A stretch of DNA of 41,002 bases from an uncultured Bacteroidia bacterium. GTDB lineage: Bacteria; Bacteroidota; Bacteroidia; Bacteroidales; ML635J-15. The notes below the pieces were generated by a model. The model was not told the DNA's origin and searched no databases. It saw only the letters and a list, made by a program, of their open reading frames with translations. Position 1 is the first letter of the stretch. Every line of letters starts with the position of its first letter. The stretch spans positions 1 through 41,002 of the forward strand of contig CADAXK010000025.1 of assembly GCA_902791865.1 (NCBI GenBank), written 5' to 3'. A program made the translations under genes and the position numbers. Below are positions 18,309 through 26,595 of this stretch, in pieces.

Positions 18309-18794
18309 ATGAAAGTTTTTCACGGAAGTTTAGTGCAAGTCGGCAAGCCTGAGATAAGAGAACCTCTCCATACGCTCGATTATGGCAAAGGTTTCTATAC
18401 AACTACATCTTATGAACAAGCCGAGGCGTGGGTAAAAAGAAAAATGAATGAAAATAGAACTGCTGTTGGTTATGTCAACATATATGAATTTGATGAACTC
18501 GCTTTGGAAAAATATAATGCTCTCATATTTGACAAGCCGTCAGAAGAGTGGGTTGACTTTGTAATGCGAAATAGAACGGAAAAAGGATTCCTGCACAATT
18601 ATGATATAGTTTATGGTCCTGTGGCAAACGATAGGGTTTATGCCGCTTTTGCTCTTTTCGAGGGCGGAATATTAAACAAGCAGGAACTAATAAAAGAATT
18701 AAAGGCATACAAATTAGTTGACCAGTATTTGTTTCACACAGAGATATCATTGCAATCATTAACTTTTATTAAAGCAGAGGAGGTAACACGATGA
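18309..18794 (+). CDS. DUF3990 protein, ADP-ribosyltransferase-like, putative toxin
   Basis: A 161-residue cytoplasmic protein with no signal peptide. FHGS (H5), LDYGKGFYTTTS (Y30) and NYDIVYGPVANDRVY (about 98-112) are the hallmarks of DUF3990. This family has been placed in the ADP-ribosyltransferase superfamily, so H5 and Y30 may be the first two residues of an H-Y-E type NAD site. The third catalytic residue is not assigned here. It is the middle gene of a tight three-gene operon (1-bp gap before it, 4-bp overlap after it), which suggests joint production with two small partners, as in toxin-antitoxin or effector-immunity modules. Activity and target are inference. Confidence 0.75.
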   Translation: MKVFHGSLVQVGKPEIREPLHTLDYGKGFYTTTSYEQAEAWVKRKMNENRTAVGYVNIYEFDELALEKYNALIFDKPSEEWVDFVMRNRTEKGFLHNYDIVYGPVANDRVYAAFALFEGGILNKQELIKELKAYKLVDQYLFHTEISLQSLTFIKAEEVTR

Positions 18795-19003
18795 ATTTGA
18801 ATGTAACTCAACAAAATTTGTATCTTTTCCTGCCATCAAAGGTTAGTAGGCTTGCAGAAATGTTATCCGAGCAGAAAAACATAAGCATTGTTGATGCTAT
18901 AACCGAAATTTATACTTCCGATACCTATCGCCGATTGGAAACCGAAGAAACAAAATTGTGGCATCTTGGACCTGTGGCCCTATACGAAGATTTGTCGAAC
19001 TAA
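18791..19003 (+). CDS. Small conserved partner of DUF3990, function unknown
   Basis: A 70-residue protein overlapping the DUF3990 gene by 4 bp (ATGA), so probably translationally coupled. Visible features are a helical N-terminal part (FLPSKVSRLAEMLSEQ) and a C-terminal TYRRLETEETKLW motif. Similar small proteins with a Y-x-S/D-x-TY-x-x-L-x-x-EETKLW pattern are, as I recall, typical companions of DUF3990. No domain name can be given with certainty. The size and place would suit an antitoxin, but nothing in the sequence proves this. Confidence 0.65.
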   Translation: MNLNVTQQNLYLFLPSKVSRLAEMLSEQKNISIVDAITEIYTSDTYRRLETEETKLWHLGPVALYEDLSN

Positions 19004-19009
19004 TTTCAA

Positions 19010-19140
19010 TCGCCGTTCTCGCGCAGCGACTCTTTTTCCTCTCGTTCCCTTGTACAGACGCAAAATTTTGCGTCTCAAATTTTGCGTCTCCACACACTGC
19101 AATACATTGCAATCGGTGCAAATCATTGCGCCGCTAATTT
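19010..19140 (+). repeat. Composite intergenic repeat, copy 4, right half
   Basis: It begins with the 25-bp direct repeat 19010-19034 (partner 17977-18001), continues as ctctcgttcccttgtac, then the palindrome at 19056-19075, the half-copy AAATTTTGCGTCT (19077-19089) and gcaatac/gcaatcggtgcaaatcattgcg iterations that run up to the adhesin C promoter. Confidence 0.8.
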
Positions 19141-19143
19141 TTT

Positions 19144-19174
19144 TTTGCAGGCATCATTATTTTGTATAATTTCG
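19144..19174 (+). promoter_or_regulatory. Promoter of adhesin C
   Basis: TTTG (19144-19147), exactly 19 bp, and TAATTTCG (19167-19174), one base off consensus. The sequence from here through about 19260 is very similar to adhesin B from 12303 to about 12420. Confidence 0.65.
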
Positions 19175-19207
19175 CAATTTATATTATACTAGGATTTTTA
19201 TTGTTAT

Positions 19208-19333
19208 ATGAATACTATATTTACCTTATGCAATGACCGCCAGAATAGGCGTAATGGGATTAATTCCATAGTTGGTAGAAAACAACAAATTCCACAAAGC
19301 AATGGCGCCAATTCTGCTGTTGGCAAATTATAA
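19208..19333 (+). CDS. Leader ORF: detached N-terminus of adhesin C
   Basis: A 41-residue frame starting MNTIFTLCNDRQNRR, the same start as adhesins A and B and at the same distance from the promoter. It ends in TAA at 19331-19333. The adhesin C frame resumes in the same phase at ATG 19367, with a second in-frame TAA at 19364-19366. This is either a remnant of the ancestral N-terminus or a short translated leader. Confidence 0.5.
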   Translation: MNTIFTLCNDRQNRRNGINSIVGRKQQIPQSNGANSAVGKL

Positions 19334-19340
19334 ATTATCC

Positions 19341-19359
19341 ATTGTCCATTATCAATTGA
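19341..19359 (+). repeat. AT-rich short repeat, left copy near adhesin C start
   Basis: ATTGTCCATTATCAATTGA. It matches the reverse complement of 26452-26470 at the far end of adhesin C at about 17 of 19 positions, so the gene is bracketed by inverted copies. This copy lies between the stop-closed leader ORF and ATG 19367. Confidence 0.65.
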
Positions 19360-19366
19360 ATTTTAA

Positions 19367-22300
19367 ATGAAAAACATCGCAATTATGAAAAATATAACAT
19401 CAGGGAGCAAATCCCAATTCGTAAATCGTAAACCTTTAGCTCGGCCTTGCCAATCGTCAATCGTAATTCTGCTATTGTTTTTTAGCGCTACGGCGTGGGG
19501 ACAGGAAACATTAACTATTTATGAAAGTAGTACAAGTGCAAGTAGTAATGTTCCAGTGCATGGTCTATGGGCTGATGCATATCTTAAATGTGAATATATT
19601 ATTCCGGCAGCTCAATTAGAAGATATGGTGGGAGGAACAATCTCGAAAATGACATTCTATGTGTCTTCTCCTGCTTCAGCTGCTTGGACTGGTACATTTA
19701 AAGTTTTTTTGGAGGAGGTTGCAGAAACTTCCATAAGTGCCTATAGGGGTTATGGTAGTGCAACTGTAGTATATGAGGGAGCTCTTGATGGTACAGGTAG
19801 TACAATGGATGTTAATTTTACTTCTCCATATGAATATGGCGGTGGTAATTTGTTGGTTGGGTTTTATCAAACGGTAAAAGGCAATTATAAAAGCATTACT
19901 TTTACTGGAGAAACTGTATCAGGGGCTTGTGTACAAGGGTATAGTTCTTCTTCTTTGGATGCTATTTCTGCCACTCAAAGGAATTTTATTCCCAAGACCA
20001 CATTTAACTATACTCTTCTCGTTGCCAATTTCCCTCTCAAGATTGTGGCTTCCAATCCTGCTGCCGACGAGATGACTTGGGCACAATTTGCCGATTATGT
20101 CAACAATGGTCGTACTACATACGAAGGATTCACTGTAAAACTTATGGCGGACATCAGCGTTACAACTATGGCTGGTACATCTACATCAAATTGTTTCAAA
20201 GGAACTTTTGATGGGCAGGGACATACCATTACCGTTAACTATACAGCTTCAGGCAGCAATTATACAGCTCCATTCCGTTATCTAAATGGAACCACTATTA
20301 GGAATTTAAAGACAGCGGGAACTATTAGCACAAGTTATCAGTTCTGCGGTGGTTTGGCAGGCGACTGTTACGGCACCAACACCATTACCAACTGCGTGAG
20401 CAATGTAACAATAAATTCGACCATAAGTAATGACGGTACGCATGGCGGGTTTATCGCTCGCATACAAGGCGGTACAACCACATTCAATGGCTGCGCGTTC
20501 ACTGGAACAATGACTGGTTCTTCAACCCATAGCTGCGGAGGTTTCGTCGGTTGGACAGAAGGCAACCAAACCCAAAATGCAAGTGTCAATTTTAATAATT
20601 GTGTATATAAACCGAACTCAAATACAATAAGTACTTCTGGTAGTGCAACTTTTTCGCGTGGCAGAAGCGATAACACTACAAATATTACAGCTACTAATAG
20701 TTATTATTTTCAGTCGTTTGGTACTGTGCAAGGCAAACAGGCCTATAAAGTTACCGGTGTAAGCGGTACGACCGTTGCAATGGGAGGAAACAAGACTGCC
20801 TCATACGATGTGAGCCACATTGATGTATATAGTGCAGGAATTGTATTTAACGGTACTGTTTATGGCGGAAGCGCGGAAACTTTGTCGCTAAAACTGGGAA
20901 CGAGTGCTGGTGGCGCTGTTTCGGGTTATTCGGCAAGTGCTGGCACACTTTCTGGTACAGCAACCACTGGTACCAACGATGCTTATACACTCACTATGCC
21001 AAGTGCAAATGTGGAGATAAGTGCTAGTTTATGCGAGGCAATAACAGTTACGGATGGTAGTCCATATACTGATAATTTTGATTCATATAGTGGTAATGCA
21101 ACATCTACATCGGCTCCAACAGTATATCCATCTCATACTATGCCATCCTGTTGGACATTTGTAAATATGAGTGAAAACACATCTAATTATCCGCAAATGT
21201 TTCTTACAACAAATTCGGGATATCCAGTAAGCGGAAACTGTTTGTTCTTCAAGTCGAGTAACACTACACCTGCGTATGCAGTTCTGCCTGCTTTTACCAA
21301 CAACATAGAGGATTTGGTGCTTAAATTTACATATAGGAACGAAGGTACGAGCTCTTCGAATGGTACACTTCATGTAGGTATTTCTAATAATCTTTCGGAT
21401 TTGTCAAATTCTTTTGTCGAGTTGACCAACGGTTCTTGTGCCAAGACTACGACAAAAACAGAAATGGAATTTACTTTTGCTAGCAAAACAGATCGTACTG
21501 GCAATTATTATATAGTATTCAAGTATGTAGGAGGTTCTTCCAATAATTTTTACTTGTCAATAGACAATGTGGAAGTAAGTTTAGCACCAACTTGTCTCAA
21601 GCCAACCAACCTTACCGTTTCCAACATTACTGCTTCCAGTGCAAAATTGGCTTGGGAGGCTGGTGGAACCGAAACTCAGTGGCAGTATCTTTGTGCCGAC
21701 TATGGTTTTACTCCCGACTGGAGTGGGGCAAATGTGATAACATCAAATACGCACAGCAATGTGCCTTCCAATATAAATGCAGGTACAGGTAACGATGTCT
21801 TTCCCAATACCGATTACGATTTCTATGTGCGTGCCAATTGTGGTGGGGGCGACTACAGCGAACCTATTATGATTACATTTAGAACCGAATGTGCATCAAC
21901 ATCGTTGCCTTATACTCAGGACTTTGAATCCGCTTCCACTGGTAGCTCCACGAGTGCAGCATTCGTTGATTGTATGCACCGTTTGAACAATGGTACAACA
22001 TATTTCGGTTTGCCTTATGTGAGTAGTTCTTCCTCATACAACCATACTGCAAGTGGTTCCAAAGGTCTTTACTGGTACAATCCTACTACAACAGGCACAT
22101 ACGGCGACTATCAGGTGGTTGTGCTGCCAAGTGTGGATGTTAGCACTAATGCAATTAGCACGCTTCAACTTACATTCTGGGCAAAAGCAAGTAGTGCAAG
22201 CTATCACCCTGTATTCATTGTCGGTGTAATGTCTGATCCTTACGACATCAGTACATTCGAAGAAGTTGCTACCATAAATGTCGAAGGCACAACATGGACA

Positions 22301-25300
22301 GAATATGAGGCAGTTCTCAATTCATATACCGGCAGTGGCAGTTATGTTGCCATTCGAGCCAACAGACCTGCTAGTTCTTGGTATGCGTATGTCGATGATA
22401 TCACACTTGATATTGCTCCAACTTGTCCCAAGCCTACAGCCCTTACATTTGTATCTTCCACTACCACAACCGCCACCATATCGTGGACACCGGGTGGTAG
22501 CGAAACATCGTGGCAATATACACTTGACGATGGCGTAAGCTGGAATGATTTTGAAAGCACCCCCACAGGCACTACAACCATTACTGGTGAAATTACCAGG
22601 CTTTCGGCAAATACTCTCTATGCGGTTAAGGTCCGTGCATATTGTAGCGATAGCGACCAGAGCTATGCAAGCAGAGAAGTTTCGTTTAGAACAGATTGTG
22701 GCGCATTCAACATTCCTTACGAATACGGCTTTGAGGATGAAACTTCGTTCTATTGTTGGACACCCATTTCTGGCAATGTGACACGAATGACTAGCACCAC
22801 CAATACAGGTTCATATCGCCTTGACTTCCGAGGCACCACCTCCAACATGATTGCCTTGCCGCTATTCACCCCACCTACTAATACCCTACGCGTGGAATTC
22901 TATACCCGTCCTGAATCCACAGGTGGCAACAGTGGTAAATTTGCCATCGGTTATATGACTGACATTAACGATGCCAGTACCTTCGTGCCTGTTCAGACAT
23001 ACAACTCCACCGAAATGTCCACCAGTTATGAAAAGCAGACAGTTGATTTCACTAATGCTCCTGCTGGTGCTAACATCGCCATGCGCCAATTCGACTGTGC
23101 TACCAATTACTATTGGTATGTCGATGACATCACTATCGACCTTGTCTCAACCTGCCCTAGACTTGCAATTGCAAACGGCAACAACCTTGCCGATTGCCTC
23201 GACGGTAGCAAAGAAATAAAGATTGTTGCAGACTGTCCGTCTTGCAGTTCAGTTTCTTGGTCTGCTACTTCTGGCTCTACACCAGGAACTATTTCGGGTA
23301 AAACATATACGGTTACACCTACAGCACGGCATAATACCTACACGGCAACATCTGGCGGTTGTTCAAACAGCATATCCATAGATGTTATGGGAGAATTGAC
23401 TGCTAGCGCCCAAACCATCGATTGCGGAGCCTCGGTAATGCTTTCTGCATCTGGTATCGATGATGCGACATACAACTGGTACAACAATAGTGATGGGCTT
23501 TTGCAGGAAAATAGTACAACATATACCACAGATGTTCTTACAGATGATGCGACATACAAAGTGAACGCATCATTTGAAAGTGGCTTCAATACCATAATTT
23601 ACGATAACCCAGGCGACTATACTCTTGCAATTCCCGACGGCGTAACAAGTGTACTTATCGAGACTTGGGGCGCACAAGGCGGAGGTAGCCACGATGCTGG
23701 CACTTTGTATTCAGACCGAGGAGGAAAAGGCGGTTACTCAAAAGGCACTTACACGGTATCTGGCGGAGAGACTTTGTATATATGTGTTGGTGGTAGAGGA
23801 GAAGATGGTAAAACTAAATCGCAATACAGTTCATCGAGGCTAAGTGCGGCTGGTGGCTACAATGGTGGAGGCCGAGGAGCAAGAGACGATGAAACTTCTG
23901 GCGCAGAAACAGGCGGTGGTGGCGGAGGAGCTACTCATGTGGCGACGGCTGCTCCAGGACTTTCAAATGTTGCCGGATATCAGTTGCAAAATTATTCTAA
24001 TAACAAGTCTGATATTCTTCTTGTTGCTGGCGGTGGAGGTGGTTCATCGTGTCAGGCACAAGGTGGTGCTGGCGGAGGTTTAACAGGTGGTCACGCATAC
24101 TGGGGTGGTACAGATTGTTCTACAAGTGGATATGCATGGAGAAAGGATTCTTATAATGGGCAATCTGGTGGCGGTGTTGGCGGTTCAGAATCTGACAATG
24201 GCGGATTTGGAAAAGGTGCGGAGGATGCTGGCACAACTGAATATAGCAATGGTGTAGGCGGTGGCGGTGGCGGCTACTGGGGTGGCAAAACAAATGCATC
24301 ACCCGAAAATGGTCGCCGTAATTCTGGTGGCGGTGGTTCCGGCTACCTAAACTCCACATTGGCATCGGCACAAACTATCGAAGGAGAACAAGAGATGCCC
24401 AATCCTATAGGTGGTAAAATGACAGGAAAGACTGGTAACGGCTATGTGAAGATAACATTGTTCGGTACTCAGACTTGCACCTCCCCTGTGGTGGAGGTTC
24501 CTGTTTCTGTCACCCCTGCAAATGTTACGCTCACCCAGCTTGATCCTCAGTCAATGTGCGCAGGTACAAGTATTACACTTCCAGCGCATCCTGGAGCATC
24601 AAGTACAAATAGTCCGGAGCCAGAATATGATTATTCGTGGAATGCTGCATCAGGTCTTGTCGGTTCAAGTGAAGGTATTCAGATTTCTAAGTCTGGCACA
24701 TATACCTATAATGTTACTGCTACACTCAACAGCAATGATGCATGTACCGTAACTGATAGCAAAACGGTAGAGGTGTCGTATAAGACTCCTTTAGCAAGCG
24801 AAATTTCTGCTATGGGGCTTGAAACCGGCAACTTGATGTGGACTGGTCTCAGTACCGACTGGAACGCATCAAACAACTGGATGCAGTACAGTGGTGGTAC
24901 ATATACCCTTGCATCAACGCCAACAAGTTTAAGCAATGTGGTAATTGGCAGCTACAGCGATTGTGTCAGCACACCAACTCTCAATGTTAATGCTGATGCA
25001 AGTGTCAATACCTTGAGGATTGCAAGTGGAATAACTGTTTCGGGCGACAACACCCTAAGCATGGATGGCAATTTGGTAAACAACGGTACATTCAATGCTC
25101 CAGTAAGATTTAATGGTAATACTACGCTTAGTGGTAGCGGAACAACAAGATTCCGCGACATTACAATAGCTGGTACGTTTAATGCAAGTTCCGCTTCACT
25201 GACAGTTTATGGTAATTGGACTAACAATGGTACATTTACGGCAAATGGTCCTGTTGTTTTTGATGGCGCATCGGCACAGAATATAGGTGGTAATAATGCT

Positions 25301-26455
25301 ACAACCTTCAACAATGTAACCTTCGACAATGCCAACGGTATAAGCATAAGCAAGGAACCAACAATAGACGGCACTGCAACATTCTCTAGAGGTGTTGTAA
25401 CAGGTGATGTAACTTTCGGTACAAGTGCTAAAGTAAGCGGAGCAAGCACAAGTAGCCACGTTGATGGCATTGTTAAAAAGAATGGTGCTGCCAAATCCAC
25501 TGATTTCTATTTCCCGACTGGTAGCAACGGCAATCTCGGCAAGGTTGTGGTAACAGATGGTACGGCAACAAATGTTTCCGTGCAGTATTTCAGCAATCCT
25601 GCTGGTTTCAGTGTCAATGATTTGCCACGCTGGTGGGCTTCGGCAAGCGTAAGCGGTTTCGACCATGTTTCGAATGTGGAATATTGGAAGATTTCTTCAA
25701 CCGATACTATAACCGCAAACTTCATAGCAGAGGCAAGCACAGATATGCACTTCAATAGCGGTACGGCAGAAGAAGACAAAATCCCAACCAACATCCAGAT
25801 GGCATTCTACGACAATAACCACTGGACAAACGTAGGTGGCTCGGCTTCTATTGGCAACAATATGCTTACGATAACTGGTGCAGTAATTCCAGCAAGCACA
25901 ACAAGAGGCATCTCGGGCAACTACACCACATTCGGTTCAAAGACGGCAAGCACAGTTCTTCCAATCGAACTCCTTTCCTTCACCGCAACCTGCGACGGTC
26001 GTTCAGCACTCATCGAGTGGACAACCGCTACCGAACGCAACAACGACTACTTCTCGCTCGAGCGTTCGGATGATGCAATCAACTTTATCGAGATTGTTCG
26101 CGTGGCAGGTGCTGGAAACTCGATTGAACCGCTCGACTACTCTTACACCGACTATGGCATCCATGGTGGCGACAACTACTACCGTCTCGTTCAGGTTGAC
26201 TATGACGGCACACGCACCGCTTCGGAAATCATCGTTGCAAACTGCATCGAGCCCGAAGTTGGTGAACCTGATGTTCAGGCTTACCCGAACCCGTTCAACG
26301 ACGAGTTGACAGTAGTTCTCGACAACTTCGGCAACCGTGCTGCAACTATCGAGGTTTACGATATGCTTGGCAAGCTTATCTACACCGAGAAGGCATCCGC
26401 ACCGCAGAACAGCTACGAGACCATCTTGAATCTCAGCAATCTGAACAATGTATAA
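19367..26455 (+). CDS. Giant multidomain T9SS adhesin C, sorting domain truncated
   Basis: A 2362-residue protein. The signal peptide ends at about residue 45 (TAWG); its basic N-region (FVNRKPLAR) comes from a sequence shared with adhesin B. Approximate modules: N-terminal beta domain 50-220; GLUG-like beta-helix 238-452; three jelly-roll (cleaved-adhesin/MAM-like) domains at 558-742, 843-1018 and 1111-1258, the first two followed by FnIII domains (744-842, 1022-1108); Ig-like 1270-1400; glycine-rich ALK/LTK-type domain 1408-1702; Ig-like; beta-helical strands 1815-2195; the shared Ig-like domain (LPIELLSFTATCDGRS); and a T9SS type A sorting domain from about 2302 (YPNPF). The protein stops at LSNLNNV, before the final G-x-Y-x-V strand. 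ATG 19367 is the first start after two in-frame stops. A surface or adhesive role is inferred; export is doubtful. Confidence 0.85.
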   Translation: MKNIAIMKNITSGSKSQFVNRKPLARPCQSSIVILLLFFSATAWGQETLTIYESSTSASSNVPVHGLWADAYLKCEYIIPAAQLEDMVGGTISKMTFYVSSPASAAWTGTFKVFLEEVAETSISAYRGYGSATVVYEGALDGTGSTMDVNFTSPYEYGGGNLLVGFYQTVKGNYKSITFTGETVSGACVQGYSSSSLDAISATQRNFIPKTTFNYTLLVANFPLKIVASNPAADEMTWAQFADYVNNGRTTYEGFTVKLMADISVTTMAGTSTSNCFKGTFDGQGHTITVNYTASGSNYTAPFRYLNGTTIRNLKTAGTISTSYQFCGGLAGDCYGTNTITNCVSNVTINSTISNDGTHGGFIARIQGGTTTFNGCAFTGTMTGSSTHSCGGFVGWTEGNQTQNASVNFNNCVYKPNSNTISTSGSATFSRGRSDNTTNITATNSYYFQSFGTVQGKQAYKVTGVSGTTVAMGGNKTASYDVSHIDVYSAGIVFNGTVYGGSAETLSLKLGTSAGGAVSGYSASAGTLSGTATTGTNDAYTLTMPSANVEISASLCEAITVTDGSPYTDNFDSYSGNATSTSAPTVYPSHTMPSCWTFVNMSENTSNYPQMFLTTNSGYPVSGNCLFFKSSNTTPAYAVLPAFTNNIEDLVLKFTYRNEGTSSSNGTLHVGISNNLSDLSNSFVELTNGSCAKTTTKTEMEFTFASKTDRTGNYYIVFKYVGGSSNNFYLSIDNVEVSLAPTCLKPTNLTVSNITASSAKLAWEAGGTETQWQYLCADYGFTPDWSGANVITSNTHSNVPSNINAGTGNDVFPNTDYDFYVRANCGGGDYSEPIMITFRTECASTSLPYTQDFESASTGSSTSAAFVDCMHRLNNGTTYFGLPYVSSSSSYNHTASGSKGLYWYNPTTTGTYGDYQVVVLPSVDVSTNAISTLQLTFWAKASSASYHPVFIVGVMSDPYDISTFEEVATINVEGTTWTEYEAVLNSYTGSGSYVAIRANRPASSWYAYVDDITLDIAPTCPKPTALTFVSSTTTTATISWTPGGSETSWQYTLDDGVSWNDFESTPTGTTTITGEITRLSANTLYAVKVRAYCSDSDQSYASREVSFRTDCGAFNIPYEYGFEDETSFYCWTPISGNVTRMTSTTNTGSYRLDFRGTTSNMIALPLFTPPTNTLRVEFYTRPESTGGNSGKFAIGYMTDINDASTFVPVQTYNSTEMSTSYEKQTVDFTNAPAGANIAMRQFDCATNYYWYVDDITIDLVSTCPRLAIANGNNLADCLDGSKEIKIVADCPSCSSVSWSATSGSTPGTISGKTYTVTPTARHNTYTATSGGCSNSISIDVMGELTASAQTIDCGASVMLSASGIDDATYNWYNNSDGLLQENSTTYTTDVLTDDATYKVNASFESGFNTIIYDNPGDYTLAIPDGVTSVLIETWGAQGGGSHDAGTLYSDRGGKGGYSKGTYTVSGGETLYICVGGRGEDGKTKSQYSSSRLSAAGGYNGGGRGARDDETSGAETGGGGGGATHVATAAPGLSNVAGYQLQNYSNNKSDILLVAGGGGGSSCQAQGGAGGGLTGGHAYWGGTDCSTSGYAWRKDSYNGQSGGGVGGSESDNGGFGKGAEDAGTTEYSNGVGGGGGGYWGGKTNASPENGRRNSGGGGSGYLNSTLASAQTIEGEQEMPNPIGGKMTGKTGNGYVKITLFGTQTCTSPVVEVPVSVTPANVTLTQLDPQSMCAGTSITLPAHPGASSTNSPEPEYDYSWNAASGLVGSSEGIQISKSGTYTYNVTATLNSNDACTVTDSKTVEVSYKTPLASEISAMGLETGNLMWTGLSTDWNASNNWMQYSGGTYTLASTPTSLSNVVIGSYSDCVSTPTLNVNADASVNTLRIASGITVSGDNTLSMDGNLVNNGTFNAPVRFNGNTTLSGSGTTRFRDITIAGTFNASSASLTVYGNWTNNGTFTANGPVVFDGASAQNIGGNNATTFNNVTFDNANGISISKEPTIDGTATFSRGVVTGDVTFGTSAKVSGASTSSHVDGIVKKNGAAKSTDFYFPTGSNGNLGKVVVTDGTATNVSVQYFSNPAGFSVNDLPRWWASASVSGFDHVSNVEYWKISSTDTITANFIAEASTDMHFNSGTAEEDKIPTNIQMAFYDNNHWTNVGGSASIGNNMLTITGAVIPASTTRGISGNYTTFGSKTASTVLPIELLSFTATCDGRSALIEWTTATERNNDYFSLERSDDAINFIEIVRVAGAGNSIEPLDYSYTDYGIHGGDNYYRLVQVDYDGTRTASEIIVANCIEPEVGEPDVQAYPNPFNDELTVVLDNFGNRAATIEVYDMLGKLIYTEKASAPQNSYETILNLSNLNNV

Positions 26456-26470
26456 TTGATAATTGACAAT
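26452..26470 (-). repeat. AT-rich short repeat, right copy at adhesin C end
   Basis: ATAATTGATAATTGACAAT on the plus strand, the inverted partner of 19341-19359. It supplies the TAA stop of adhesin C, so the loss of the last sorting-domain strand coincides with this repeat. An ATGATTTTTG/CAAAAATCAT hairpin follows at 26505-26541. Confidence 0.65.
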
Positions 26471-26554
26471 TTTTGCGCAAACCGAAGGCAGAACAAAATA
26501 ATCTATGATTTTTGCTCTGCTGAGGTGCTGCCAAAAATCATGAAATCATAATTG

Positions 26555-26586
26555 TAGCGGTGCAATATTTGCGCCGCTATTTTTTT
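26555..26586 (+). terminator. Rho-independent terminator of adhesin C
   Basis: An 11-bp stem TAGCGGTGCAA/TTGCGCCGCTA (26555-26565, 26569-26579; one G-T pair) followed by seven T; nearly the same as 17784-17814. Confidence 0.85.
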
Positions 26587-26595
26587 GTCTTTTCA

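Noticed and set aside
17823..19140. An insertion sequence carrying the DUF3990 operon
   Set aside because: No transposase or recombinase is encoded, and the flanking repeats are direct and part of a longer intergenic repeat family rather than terminal inverted repeats.
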